This document shows positions 46,821 through 55,984 of a DNA stretch of 64,000 nucleotides, one piece after another (the first letter of the stretch is position 1; every line of letters starts with the position of its first letter). Under the pieces are notes generated by a model. That model saw only the letters and a list, made by a program, of their open reading frames with translations, did not search any database and was not told the DNA's origin. The position numbers and the translations under genes were made by a program. Source of the stretch: Chitinophagaceae bacterium (GTDB taxonomy: Bacteria > Bacteroidota > Bacteroidia > Chitinophagales > Chitinophagaceae). The stretch covers positions 1-64,000 of the forward strand of contig CANCSS010000005.1 of assembly GCA_947380905.1 (NCBI GenBank). Reading direction: 5' to 3'.

Positions 46821-47723
46821 CTAGTTCATTAAACCATTTCGTTTCTGAAATCCCATTTTGGCAGGCACCAAAAAAGCCCTCCTAAAAATAAGCTGTCCTC
46901 GTTCTAAACTCATAAAATTGAGCAATCCAGACCCCAAACCAGGTGCATTTTCTTTTAAAATATAGTAAATGGGCAAGGACAAGGAATACTGACCTAAGCT
47001 AATGGTAGCTTGAGATGGAGAAGCAAAAAGCCCTTTCTCGGCACATAAAGTACACTCTACTTTGGCCATTTTTAATTTTAATCTGTCCGCCACTTGACGA
47101 GGGTCATAATCATCTCCAATCCAATTCATTCCCACAAAACCAATGGCGTTGGGGTTGTTTTTTAAATAGTCAATCACCTCTTTGCTTCCATTGGCAGCCA
47201 TTACATTTTTTCCTAATTTATCCGCTTTCACCAAACTGTCTTTTAAAAATCTAACGATACCAGTTAAATGACTCCCATCCATGACCACCTGCTGTGGATT
47301 TTTGCCCGTGAGTCGGTCTTGTAAATCTTGTAAAGTAAAAATACTGTCCTTGGCATTTTGATGAACAACAACAGCAATGGCATTGTAAGCAAGAATTCCA
47401 AAAGTAGGTGCATACCCCAATTGATTTTTAAACTGAACTTGTTCCACTTTGTTTAACCCCCTAGTAACAAAAATCATTCTTGTGCTGTCCTCTGCAAAGT
47501 CTTTTAAACACTCAATTTCAGACTTGTACTGAACTTTTATATGTGCTTTGGGATAACTAGAAGCAAACACTTTTAATTCCTGATCCATAAAAGATTTAAA
47601 GCTCTCTTCGACTGTAATTGCAATAGTTCCTTCCGAAGTAGACTCCAATACTTTTGCAGGTTCACTCACTTGACAAGCAGCTAGCAATAAGAAACTAAAA
47701 AAGAGGATTAAAAGGGGACGCAT
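46821..47723 (-). CDS. PstS-like substrate-binding lipoprotein
   Basis: 300 residues. Lipobox LLLAAC with C17. It has the type II periplasmic-binding fold: GTIAITVEESF opens the first lobe, and NAIAVVVHQNAKDS, LTGIVRFLKD and NPNAIGFVGMNWIGDD match the phosphate-binding PstS pattern. No pstC, pstA, pstB or phoU lies nearby, so classical phosphate ABC import is not supported here. It may sense or bind phosphate or another anion for the TonB-associated system. It lies 33 bases after the small membrane-protein gene, and 190 bases before the TPR gene. Confidence 0.8.
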   Translation of the reverse strand: MRPLLILFFSFLLLAACQVSEPAKVLESTSEGTIAITVEESFKSFMDQELKVFASSYPKAHIKVQYKSEIECLKDFAEDSTRMIFVTRGLNKVEQVQFKNQLGYAPTFGILAYNAIAVVVHQNAKDSIFTLQDLQDRLTGKNPQQVVMDGSHLTGIVRFLKDSLVKADKLGKNVMAANGSKEVIDYLKNNPNAIGFVGMNWIGDDYDPRQVADRLKLKMAKVECTLCAEKGLFASPSQATISLGQYSLSLPIYYILKENAPGLGSGLLNFMSLERGQLIFRRAFLVPAKMGFQKRNGLMN

Positions 47724-47756
47724 ACCATTGAATTTAAAGGGAGAAAAATTAGCTTA

Positions 47757-47990
47757 CTAATAAGTTTGTTGAATGCCACGATACAATCTAAAGCCCCCAT
47801 ATAACAAGCACATTGCACCAAAAATATTTCTGAAATCAGCTCCTGCATTCAGCAAGGCCTCTAGTTTAAACCATTTAGCCCCCAACATAAGTACGCCACA
47901 GCCCAATATCAATAAGGCCATGGTAATGTCATAAATACTTCTAAAAATGCGGTAAGAGCGCTCCGATTTTTCTCTTGGTCCATTTTCCAT
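47757..47990 (-). CDS. Small two-helix membrane protein
   Basis: 77 residues. Charged N-terminus (ENGPREKSERSYR), helix about 21-41, short periplasmic or cytoplasmic loop, helix about 53-70, and a polar tail RGIQQTY. Not assigned to a named family; conserved-looking small proteins of this shape accompany PstS/TonB genes in Bacteroidota. It is divergent from hisS. Real-gene evidence is composition, spacing and the 33-base gap to the PstS-like gene. Confidence 0.65.
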   Translation of the reverse strand: MENGPREKSERSYRIFRSIYDITMALLILGCGVLMLGAKWFKLEALLNAGADFRNIFGAMCLLYGGFRLYRGIQQTY

Positions 47991-48048
47991 AAAATGCTAT
48001 TTTAAAGGGGCAATTTAAACAATTAATAGCCGATGAATTTAAAAAATT

Positions 48049-48056
48049 TATCTTTA
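48049..48056 (+). promoter_or_regulatory. -7 promoter element of hisS
   Basis: TATCTTTA, seven of eight consensus positions, 18 bases before the ATG at 48075. It lies downstream of the earlier in-frame ATG at 48033, so that start is unlikely. Confidence 0.5.
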
Positions 48057-48074
48057 CTTATAAATTTTCCAAGC

Positions 48075-49442
48075 ATGAGCAAACCTTCTCTGCCACAAGG
48101 CACCAGAGATTTTAATGCAGCCACGGTGCAAAAGCGCCAATATATATTTCAAACCATAAAATCAGTTTTTGAATTATATGGGTTTCAAGCACTGGAAACC
48201 CCTGCTATGGAAAACCTAGAAACCTTGATGGGCAAGTATGGGGAGGAAGGTGATAAATTAATTTTTAAGATTTTAAACAACGGATTAGATCTGCCGCAAA
48301 AAAAACAATCAACATTAGATGGAGTTGAAAAATTATTGGCTGGAAAAAGTAGTACTGCACTTACCGAACGCGCTTTAAGATATGATTTGACCATTCCCTT
48401 TGCAAGGTATGTTGCCATGAACCATGGTTCCTTAACCTTTCCTTTCAAAAGATATCAAATACAACCTGTTTGGAGAGCCGATCGTCCTCAAAAAGGCAGG
48501 TATAGAGAATTTTATCAATGCGATGCAGATGTTGTTGGTAGTGATAGTTTACTCAATGAAGTAGATTTAATGTCGGTGTATTTGACCGCTTTTTCCAATT
48601 TAAAATTACCCGTAGAAGTAAAAATAAACAATCGAAAAATTTTATTCGGCCTGGCCCAATTGTGTGGAGGCGAAGAAAAATTAATCGACTTAACCATTGC
48701 CATTGATAAGTTGGATAAAATTGGCTGGGAAAAAGTACAAGAAGAATTAAATAGCAAAGGATTTTCGGACCAGCAACAAAAAATAGTACAACAATATTTA
48801 AATATTACTGGAAGCAACGAAGAAAAAATTGAAAAGCTTACAAAATTATTAGGAGACAACGAGTCGGTGCTCAAAGGAATTGATGAATTAAATTATGTAC
48901 TCCAATATCACGCATCTTCGGGAATGGGTAAACAATTGGTTGCCGACTTTACTTTAGCAAGAGGATTGAATTATTATACAGGACTTATATTTGAGGTCAA
49001 AGCTTTGGATACCGATATGGGAAGCATTGGTGGTGGTGGGCGTTACAACGATTTAACCAGCTTGTTTGGCGTACCCAATATCCCAGGTGTTGGTATTAGT
49101 TTTGGTGTAGATCGTATTTACGATGTCATGGAAGAAAAAAAATTATTCCCTCCTTCCATTGAACAAACCACACAGGTATTATTTTTTAATTTAGGCGAGG
49201 CAGAAGCTAAAAGCGCGTATGAACAAATGGCCTTGCTTAGAAATAAAAAAATTGCTTGTGAAATTTACCCAGAGAAGAGTAAGTTCGACAAGCAATTTAA
49301 ATATGCAGAGAAAAAAGGAATTCCCAATGTGATAATCATTGGAACAGAAGAGTTAGCAAAAAAAGAATGCAATTTGAAAAATATTATTACCGGTATTCAA
49401 ACCACCATTCCCTTCTCAGAACTTCCTCATTTTAAGTTCTAA
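48075..49442 (+). CDS. hisS: Histidyl-tRNA synthetase
   Basis: Charges tRNA-His; class II synthetase. 455 residues from the ATG at 48075, where the family's KPSLPQGTRDF opening begins; an earlier ATG at 48033 lies upstream of the probable promoter. Motif 2 is in FKRYQIQPVWRADRPQKGRYREFYQCD (about 125-151). The His-specific motifs are LARGLNYYTGLIFEV and GSIGGGGRYNDL. The C-terminal anticodon-binding domain is about 360-455. Divergent from the small membrane-protein gene. Confidence 0.96.
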   Translation: MSKPSLPQGTRDFNAATVQKRQYIFQTIKSVFELYGFQALETPAMENLETLMGKYGEEGDKLIFKILNNGLDLPQKKQSTLDGVEKLLAGKSSTALTERALRYDLTIPFARYVAMNHGSLTFPFKRYQIQPVWRADRPQKGRYREFYQCDADVVGSDSLLNEVDLMSVYLTAFSNLKLPVEVKINNRKILFGLAQLCGGEEKLIDLTIAIDKLDKIGWEKVQEELNSKGFSDQQQKIVQQYLNITGSNEEKIEKLTKLLGDNESVLKGIDELNYVLQYHASSGMGKQLVADFTLARGLNYYTGLIFEVKALDTDMGSIGGGGRYNDLTSLFGVPNIPGVGISFGVDRIYDVMEEKKLFPPSIEQTTQVLFFNLGEAEAKSAYEQMALLRNKKIACEIYPEKSKFDKQFKYAEKKGIPNVIIIGTEELAKKECNLKNIITGIQTTIPFSELPHFKF

Positions 49443-49443
49443 T

Positions 49444-49830
49444 TTATTCGCATTTACTAGACCAAAGGTCATGGTAAAAATCTTCCTTTATATAGGCTGT
49501 AGTTGCTGACACTTTTTTACCAACCAATTCCATGCCTTGCACTAAAATTGATACTGATACCACAACATTATTGGCATCTCTTTTGAAAACAACTGGCGCA
49601 TCATAAGCGGCTAAATAAAAAGAGTCAGGTCCTTTTTTCTCTAATCCAGTTGCGCCCATGGCAGAATTTAAAGTAAGCACAGTATCTACTGCTGTAATAT
49701 TTACTTCGGACACGGGGCTTCCATCAGGAAAAGTATATTTCCCAACATAATCTTTCAATGAGCTTGTTTGAGCATGAACGGAAAAAAGTACTCCCATCAT
49801 AATCGAAGTCATCAAGACAAATTTTTTCAT
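49444..49830 (-). CDS. Small secreted protein, DUF3471-like
   Basis: 128 residues. Signal peptide 1-20 (ending SVHAQ). The rest is a small beta-rich domain: LKDYVGKYTFPDGSPVSEV, then repeated strand pairs and FKRDANNVVVSVSILVQGMEL, in the style of DUF3471 domains that often follow beta-lactamase-like enzymes. Here it stands alone. Function unknown. It converges on hisS with a 1-base gap and is divergent from rlmN. Confidence 0.7.
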   Translation of the reverse strand: MKKFVLMTSIMMGVLFSVHAQTSSLKDYVGKYTFPDGSPVSEVNITAVDTVLTLNSAMGATGLEKKGPDSFYLAAYDAPVVFKRDANNVVVSVSILVQGMELVGKKVSATTAYIKEDFYHDLWSSKCE

Positions 49831-50000
49831 AGATATCTATTTTTTTATATTTATAGCACAGAAAAGTGCGATTCGAAATTAAGTAAAAAGATGTCGAATC
49901 AATAAAAAAATAAGGCCAATTCGCAATTAATTATAGGAGCTTATTTGAAGGGAGAATGATAGGTGAAAAAAAGAATTAAAAGTATCCAAATCCGATCAAG

Positions 50001-50008
50001 TATCTTTG
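50001..50008 (+). promoter_or_regulatory. -7 promoter element of rlmN, 4 bases from the ATG
   Basis: TATCTTTG, then CATC, then the ATG at 50013: the same spacing as at mnmE. No other TAnnTTTG lies upstream, so the message is probably leaderless or nearly so. Confidence 0.65.
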
Positions 50009-50012
50009 CATC

Positions 50013-51062
50013 ATGGAGAAGAATAGAGAGAATATTAGACAGGTCGAAGTGGCTGATATTGAACGTTTTATAGGCAAAATAGGAGAAAAGCCATTTCGAG
50101 TAAAACAAATCGTTGAATGGTTGTGGCAAAAACATGCCCATAGCTTCGACGAAATGACCAACCTAAGTAAGGACTTGCGCAAGCAATTAGAAGATCATTA
50201 TCAATTGCCTGCTTTAACAATTAACACTACCCAGTTGAGTGATGATGGTACTTTAAAAACGCGTTTCAAAACTTTTGACGATCATATGATTGAAGGCGTG
50301 CTTATTCCTACCGCACTTCGTAAAACAGCTTGTGTATCCTCTCAAATAGGTTGCAGTTTAAGTTGTAAGTTTTGTGCCACAGGTACCATGACCAGAAAAA
50401 GAAATTTAAGCTTTGATGAAATATACGATCAAGTAGTTTACATCTTGCAACAAAGCGAAGCCACTTACGATAAACATTTAAGCAATATTGTTTTTATGGG
50501 TATGGGTGAGCCTCTCATGAATTACCACAATGTGCTTAAAGCCATTGAAAAAATTACTTCCCCTGACGGCTTAGGTATGAGTGCCAAGCGCATTACTGTT
50601 TCCACCGCTGGTATTGTTAAACAAATTAGACAATTGGGCGACGACAATGTAAAATTTAAATTGGCTTTGTCCTTGCATGCAGCCAATGACAAAAAGCGAA
50701 ATGAACTCATGCCTATCAATGAGAGTAATAATATCAAATCACTGATTGAAGCATTGAATTATTTTTATAAAAAAACTGGTAGTGAAGTTACTTTTGAATA
50801 CATTTTATTTAAAGATTTTAATGATTCAGAAAAAGATGCAGAAGAACTTACCAAGATCTACCGACAAGTGCCCGCTGATTTAATCAATGTCATTGAATAC
50901 AATCCAGTAGATGTATTCCCTTTTGACAAACCTGACGAAGATGGCTTTGAGCGTTTTGTAGAAATTTTACAAAAGAACAGAGTCAACGTTAGAATAAGAA
51001 GAAGCAGAGGAAAGGATATTGATGCCGCTTGTGGACAATTAGCAAACAAGGATAATATTTAA
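50013..51062 (+). CDS. rlmN: Dual-specificity 23S rRNA/tRNA adenine-C2 methyltransferase
   Basis: Radical-SAM enzyme that makes 2-methyladenosine at 23S rRNA A2503 and in some tRNAs. 349 residues. The cluster motif CxxxCxxC is C114, C118, C121 (GCSLSCKFCATG). The methyl-carrying cysteines of the family correspond to C107 and C340 (AACGQL). The N-terminal accessory domain (about 1-90, GEKPFRVKQIVEWLW) supports this start. The -7 element stands four bases before the ATG. The gene is followed by rluB-like and rluA-like genes. Confidence 0.96.
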   Translation: MEKNRENIRQVEVADIERFIGKIGEKPFRVKQIVEWLWQKHAHSFDEMTNLSKDLRKQLEDHYQLPALTINTTQLSDDGTLKTRFKTFDDHMIEGVLIPTALRKTACVSSQIGCSLSCKFCATGTMTRKRNLSFDEIYDQVVYILQQSEATYDKHLSNIVFMGMGEPLMNYHNVLKAIEKITSPDGLGMSAKRITVSTAGIVKQIRQLGDDNVKFKLALSLHAANDKKRNELMPINESNNIKSLIEALNYFYKKTGSEVTFEYILFKDFNDSEKDAEELTKIYRQVPADLINVIEYNPVDVFPFDKPDEDGFERFVEILQKNRVNVRIRRSRGKDIDAACGQLANKDNI

Positions 51063-51073
51063 ACCTGCCGGCA

Positions 51074-52198
51074 ATGAACAACAAAAGATCGGACAACTTT
51101 GACAAGTTTTCAAATAAGAAAAAAGGCAGTGCTGTTAAAGAAGAATACAGACAAGAAAAGAAAAAAGCCAAAGTAGAAATGAGGGCTGCTGGAGAAGCCA
51201 TGCGTCAAAGAAAAAAAGACAAAGAACGAGGCATTCCTGTAGAACCCTTGGGCAATAACAAAAGAAGAATTCCCTCTAACAAAACAGCACCTACTTTCTC
51301 CCATAAAAATGCTGCTCCAAAATATGGCGAATTAAAGCCCTCTTTTAATGTAAAGCCTAGCCCAAGTAATAAAAGAACGCCCGCCTCTATGGACCGTGCC
51401 GATGTAAAAAGAACTGCTTCTATTGGAAAAGTAACTGCTTCTACCGAAGCCCCTTTTGAACAAATGCCCTTGAATAAATACATTGCGCATGCTGGCATAT
51501 CTGGACGACGCGAAGCAGCAGAATTGGTGAAAGCCGGTCATGTAGCAGTGAATGGAGACATTGTTTTAGAGCCAGGTTACAAAGTGCAATACAAAGATGT
51601 AGTAAGGTTAAAAGGCAAGGTTTTACAATTACAAGTAACACCCGTTTATATTTTATTAAACAAGCCTAAAGATTATATCTGTACTGCTTCAGATCCAGAA
51701 GGCAGAAAAACAGTATTGGACATTATCAAAAATGCCACTACACAAAGAATGTTTCCAGTAGGTCGCTTAGATAGAAACACAACTGGGGTTTTAATTTTAA
51801 CCAACGATGGTGACTTAGCACAAAAATTAACCCACCCTTCCTACGAAATAAAAAAAATATACGAAGTTACTTTAGACAAGCCTGTCACCAAAGCCGATAT
51901 GGAATCCATTGCAGCTGGGGTAGACCTTGAAGATGGATTTATTGCAGCAGACGCAGTGAGTTATTTATCCAACACTTCTAAAAATGTCATTGGTATTGAA
52001 ATTCATAGTGGAAGAAACAGAATTGTGCGCCGCATATTTGAACACTTAGGATATGACGTAAGACATTTGGACAGAGTGATGTTCGCTAATTTAACCAAGA
52101 AAAATGTTGATCGCGGTAAATGGCGTTTCTTGGCTGAGAAAGAAGTGCGGTTGTTAAAATTCATGAATAAATCTTTCACCAGAAAGTCTTCCAATTAA
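51074..52198 (+). CDS. RsuA/RluB-family rRNA pseudouridine synthase with long basic N-terminus
   Basis: 374 residues. Residues 1-130 are Lys/Arg-rich, low-complexity and probably disordered. The S4 RNA-binding domain is about 131-180 (LNKYIAHAGISGRREAAELV). The synthase domain follows, with catalytic D233 in GRLDRNTTGVLILTNDGDL. That is the RsuA/RluB/RluE/RluF class. RluB (23S U2605) is the commonest member with this architecture, but which uridine is modified is not settled. It starts 11 bases after rlmN, so ribosomal-RNA modification genes are clustered. Confidence 0.9.
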   Translation: MNNKRSDNFDKFSNKKKGSAVKEEYRQEKKKAKVEMRAAGEAMRQRKKDKERGIPVEPLGNNKRRIPSNKTAPTFSHKNAAPKYGELKPSFNVKPSPSNKRTPASMDRADVKRTASIGKVTASTEAPFEQMPLNKYIAHAGISGRREAAELVKAGHVAVNGDIVLEPGYKVQYKDVVRLKGKVLQLQVTPVYILLNKPKDYICTASDPEGRKTVLDIIKNATTQRMFPVGRLDRNTTGVLILTNDGDLAQKLTHPSYEIKKIYEVTLDKPVTKADMESIAAGVDLEDGFIAADAVSYLSNTSKNVIGIEIHSGRNRIVRRIFEHLGYDVRHLDRVMFANLTKKNVDRGKWRFLAEKEVRLLKFMNKSFTRKSSN

Positions 52199-52205
52199 TT
52201 TGAGC

Positions 52206-52913
52206 ATGTTAAGTATTTTATTTGAAGACGATGACATTATTGTATTAAACAAACCTGCTGGTTTATTTAGTATCCCCGATCGATTTGGAAAAGAAGTCTC
52301 TCTTAAATCCATGTTGCAAGAAAAGTATGGAGAAATATTTACCGTACATCGACTAGACCAACATACCAGTGGTTTAATTCTTTTTGCCAAAAATGCAGCA
52401 GCTCATCAATTGTTAAGTGAGTTATTTGAAGGAAGGACGATTGAAAAAAAATACCTAGGCTTGGTCAAAGGCAGGCCTGCACAAGAAGGCAGTATTGACA
52501 ATCCCATCATGGAACACCCGGTGAAAAAAGGAACGATGGTGATTAACGCCAAAGGCAAAGCGGCACTAACCACTTATAGCGTTTTAAAATATTACAAACA
52601 ATATGCTTGGGTGAATTTTCAAATACATACAGGACGCACCCATCAAATCAGGCTCCATGCCAAACAAATAGGCCATCCCATTGTAGCAGACGACGTATAT
52701 GGAGATGGAGAAAGCTTATTGCTTTCTTCTATTAAAAAGAAAAATTTTAAGCTAAGCAAGACCGAAGAGGAAGAAAGGCCCTTGCTTGCTAGACAAGCAT
52801 TACACGCCCATACCTTGGTTTTTACCTATAAAGAAAAAGAGCTCCGATTAGAAGCTCCTTTGCCTAAAGATTTAACTGCTTGTTTAAAGCAGTTGGATAA
52901 ATGGAATAGTTAA
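52206..52913 (+). CDS. RluA-family pseudouridine synthase
   Basis: Makes pseudouridine in rRNA or tRNA. 235 residues from the ATG at 52206, seven bases after the previous stop; a TTG two codons earlier is less likely. No S4 domain. Catalytic Asp is D51 in VHRLDQHTSGLILFAK, and the later RTHQIRLHAKQIGHPIVAD block is the RluA family signature. Size and absence of S4 fit the RluA/TruC-like group, but the target is not clear. Converges on uxaC. Confidence 0.9.
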   Translation: MLSILFEDDDIIVLNKPAGLFSIPDRFGKEVSLKSMLQEKYGEIFTVHRLDQHTSGLILFAKNAAAHQLLSELFEGRTIEKKYLGLVKGRPAQEGSIDNPIMEHPVKKGTMVINAKGKAALTTYSVLKYYKQYAWVNFQIHTGRTHQIRLHAKQIGHPIVADDVYGDGESLLLSSIKKKNFKLSKTEEEERPLLARQALHAHTLVFTYKEKELRLEAPLPKDLTACLKQLDKWNS

Positions 52914-52918
52914 TTCAA

Positions 52919-54331
52919 TTATTGAGGCATTTTCCATCCAAAATATTCATTGGCATTGTTGAAACAGATGTCTTGAATGATCTTTCCAGTCCAAGCAATA
53001 TCATTGGGCAATTCCCCTTCTTCCATTTCTTTACCAAAAAGATTACAAAGAATTCTTCTGAAATATTCATGTCTTGGATAAGATAAAAAGCTTCTTGAAT
53101 CTGTTAGCATGCCTACAAAGCGACTCAATAGCCCCATATTACTTAAAGCATTTATCTGCTTTTCCATGCCATCCTTCTGATCCATGAACCACCAACCAGA
53201 ACCAAATTGTACCTTACCCGCCACAGAACCATCATTAAAATTACCAATCATAGAAGCTATTAATTCATTGTCGGCAGGATTTAAATTATAAATGATAGTT
53301 TTTGCTAACTTATCATCTGTATCTAATTTATTTAAGAACTTAGACAAACTAACTGCTTGTGAAAAATCACCAATACTGTCCCAGCCGGTATCTGGGCCTA
53401 TTAAATTCAACATTCTTGAATTGTTGTTTCTAAGTGCCCCTAAATGATATTGCTGAATCCACCCTTTTTTCCAATCCCATTCTGCAAAATGCAATAACAT
53501 ACAAGACTTAAATTTATGCTGTTCTAATACGCTTATATCTTTACCAGCTTTTACTGTATCAAAAATAGCATTGATCTCGGCCCCTGTAAAATCCTCCACA
53601 TAAATTTGCTCTAAACCATGGTCACTCACATTGCATCCCATGGAAGCAAAAAAGTCGTGCCTGTTTTGTAAAGCATATAAATAATCATCAAAACTACTAA
53701 TAGAAACTTTGCTTATTTTTTCTAACTTACTTAAATAAACTACAAAATTTGCTGCGTTGCTTACTTCCATGGCTTTGTCAGGTCTAAAAGCAGGAAGTAC
53801 TTTTGTAGAAAAACTACTGTCTTTAATGGCTTGATGATGTTCCAAGGTATCAATTGGATCGTCCGTAGTACAAATAACACGCACATTCATTTTAGTGATC
53901 ATTCGTTGGGTTGTAAATTCAGGGCTTTGCAACTGTGCCGAAGCTTGATCGTATACTTTTTTTGCTGAACCTGGATTTAATACCTCCTTAATTCCAAAAT
54001 AACGTTGCAGCTCTAAATGCGTCCAATGATACAAAGGATTGCGCATCGTATAAGGAACCGTTTCGGCCCATTTCATAAATTTTTCTTCGTCTGATTTGTT
54101 GCCAGTGCAATAAGATTCTTCTACGCCATTGGTTCTTAAAGCACGCCATTTGTAATGGTCTCCGGCCAACCAAGCATCGGTTAAATTATTAAAATTGATG
54201 TTATTAGCAATTTGATCAGGTGCCAAATGGCAGTGATAATCAATCAATGGCATTTTAGCAGCAAAATCATGGTATAATTTTTCTGCCGTTTTACTTTGCA
54301 ATAAAAAATTTTCATCCAAAAAAGCTTTCAT
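52919..54331 (-). CDS. uxaC: Glucuronate/galacturonate isomerase
   Basis: Converts D-galacturonate to D-tagaturonate and D-glucuronate to D-fructuronate; cytosolic amidohydrolase-fold enzyme. 470 residues, normal length. H33 and H35 in LIDYHCHLAP are the metal-site pair. FRPDKAMEV, FGSGWWFMD, GMLTDSRSFLSYPRHEYFRRI match family text near the active site. 15 bases after uxaA, last gene of the uxa operon here. Converges on the RluA-family gene with a 5-base gap. Confidence 0.96.
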   Translation of the reverse strand: MKAFLDENFLLQSKTAEKLYHDFAAKMPLIDYHCHLAPDQIANNINFNNLTDAWLAGDHYKWRALRTNGVEESYCTGNKSDEEKFMKWAETVPYTMRNPLYHWTHLELQRYFGIKEVLNPGSAKKVYDQASAQLQSPEFTTQRMITKMNVRVICTTDDPIDTLEHHQAIKDSSFSTKVLPAFRPDKAMEVSNAANFVVYLSKLEKISKVSISSFDDYLYALQNRHDFFASMGCNVSDHGLEQIYVEDFTGAEINAIFDTVKAGKDISVLEQHKFKSCMLLHFAEWDWKKGWIQQYHLGALRNNNSRMLNLIGPDTGWDSIGDFSQAVSLSKFLNKLDTDDKLAKTIIYNLNPADNELIASMIGNFNDGSVAGKVQFGSGWWFMDQKDGMEKQINALSNMGLLSRFVGMLTDSRSFLSYPRHEYFRRILCNLFGKEMEEGELPNDIAWTGKIIQDICFNNANEYFGWKMPQ

Positions 54332-54346
54332 AATTTACTTCCTTTT

Positions 54347-55984
54347 TTAAAGACTTACGCCACGCTTCCATGGAATAAAATCGTCTTGGTTTAACAATAC
54401 TGCTTTAGGAGTTACTTCCCCACTTGCAGCTTTAATACAATATGCTAATATTTCTTCTCCCATTTGTTCAATGGTTTTTTCACCATCAATGATAGGACCC
54501 GTATCAATATCAATAATATCGGCCATTCGTTTTGCCAACGCACTGTTACTTGATACTTTAATAGTAGGACAAACTGGATTGCCAGTAGGCGTACCCAGCC
54601 CTGTTGTAAATAAAATAAGTGTAGCACCCGATGCTGCTTTACCTGTAGTAGCTTCTACATCATTGCCTGGCGTACACACTAAATGCAATCCAGCTTTTAC
54701 TGCAGGCTCGGTATAATCTAATACATCCACAATGGGCGCATTGCCTCCTTTTTTAGCTGCTCCTGCCGATTTAATCGCATCTGTAATCAATCCATCTTTA
54801 ATATTTCCAGGAGATGGATTCATATGAAATCCAGAACCCACTTTTAATGCTGCATCATTATACGTGGTCATTAATTGAATAAATTTTTTGGCAGCAGCAG
54901 GTTCTATGGTGCGATTGATTAATTCTTGTTCTACCCCACATAGTTCTGGAAATTCAGCCAATAATATTTGACCTCCTAAGGCCACTACTAAATCGGCGCA
55001 ATAACCAACTGCAGGATTAGCAGATATACCACTAAAACCATCACTGCCCCCACATTTAACCCCGATACATAATTTACTTAATGGGGCGGGCGCTCGATTT
55101 AACTTATTGGCTTCTATCAAACCTTTGAAAGTAGATTGAATGGCACCAGCCAATAATTCAGGTTCACTTTTAGATTGTTGTTGCTCAAAAATTAATAAGG
55201 GCTTATTAAAGTTGGGGTTGTGCGCTTTTATTTCTTTTTCAAATTCTGATGATTGTAAATGTTGACATCCCAAACTTAAAACGGTAATACCAGCCACATT
55301 TGGATGGTCTGCATAGGCTGCTAATAATTTACTTAATACAGCTGAATCTTGTCTAATGCCACCGCATCCACCTTGGTGGTTTAAAAATTTAATGCCGTCT
55401 ATATTTTCAAAAACTCGGCCTTTTTTAGGCGTTGTCGCTAAATGGATAGGCATTGAAATATCCTTACCCTCCCTATACGCTGCTAATAATTGCTGCGTAT
55501 ATTGTTTGTACTGATTAGAAACTTCATAGCCCAATTCATTATGCAATGCCTCTTTAATCACATCCAAATTTCTATTCTCACAAAAAACCGTAGGTATAAA
55601 TAACCAATAATTAGCTGTACCTACTCTTCCATCTGCACGGTGATACCCATTAAATGTTTTATCCTGAAATTTACTTATATCAGGCGCTTGCCAAGTATAA
55701 TTATAGGGTTGAAAAGCAAATGGTTCTGCCGCATGATTTAAGTTATCGGTTGTCATACGCGCCCCCGCTTCCACATCCTTGGTTAATTTACCCACTAATA
55801 CACCATACATAAAAATAGACGCTCCTTTTTTAAATGCGGTAGGATAAATTTTATGTTTTGCAGCGATATCTTCAATGGCGGTAACTTGCTCATTTCCTAT
55901 TGACACAGTAGCCCCTTTCATTATATTTTGTAGTGCTACCCATACATTGTCTTTGGGATTAATTTTTAGTACATTTTTCATCAT
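54347..55984 (-). CDS. uxaA: Altronate dehydratase
   Basis: Dehydrates D-altronate to 2-keto-3-deoxygluconate. 545 residues: N-terminal SAF domain about 1-95, then the large catalytic domain. GGCGGIRQDS, SLGCQHLQSSEFE, CGGSDGFSGISANPAVG (about 316-332), and DYTEPAVKAGLHLVCTPGNDVEATTG are family blocks; the cysteines are candidates for the Fe site. Full-length, not the split form. The start overlaps the uxaB stop (ATGA), so translation is coupled. Confidence 0.95.
   Translation of the reverse strand: MMKNVLKINPKDNVWVALQNIMKGATVSIGNEQVTAIEDIAAKHKIYPTAFKKGASIFMYGVLVGKLTKDVEAGARMTTDNLNHAAEPFAFQPYNYTWQAPDISKFQDKTFNGYHRADGRVGTANYWLFIPTVFCENRNLDVIKEALHNELGYEVSNQYKQYTQQLLAAYREGKDISMPIHLATTPKKGRVFENIDGIKFLNHQGGCGGIRQDSAVLSKLLAAYADHPNVAGITVLSLGCQHLQSSEFEKEIKAHNPNFNKPLLIFEQQQSKSEPELLAGAIQSTFKGLIEANKLNRAPAPLSKLCIGVKCGGSDGFSGISANPAVGYCADLVVALGGQILLAEFPELCGVEQELINRTIEPAAAKKFIQLMTTYNDAALKVGSGFHMNPSPGNIKDGLITDAIKSAGAAKKGGNAPIVDVLDYTEPAVKAGLHLVCTPGNDVEATTGKAASGATLILFTTGLGTPTGNPVCPTIKVSSNSALAKRMADIIDIDTGPIIDGEKTIEQMGEEILAYCIKAASGEVTPKAVLLNQDDFIPWKRGVSL

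Noticed and set aside
46821..47723. Phosphate ABC importer
   Set aside because: Only the PstS-like binding lipoprotein is present; pstC, pstA, pstB and phoU are not nearby.
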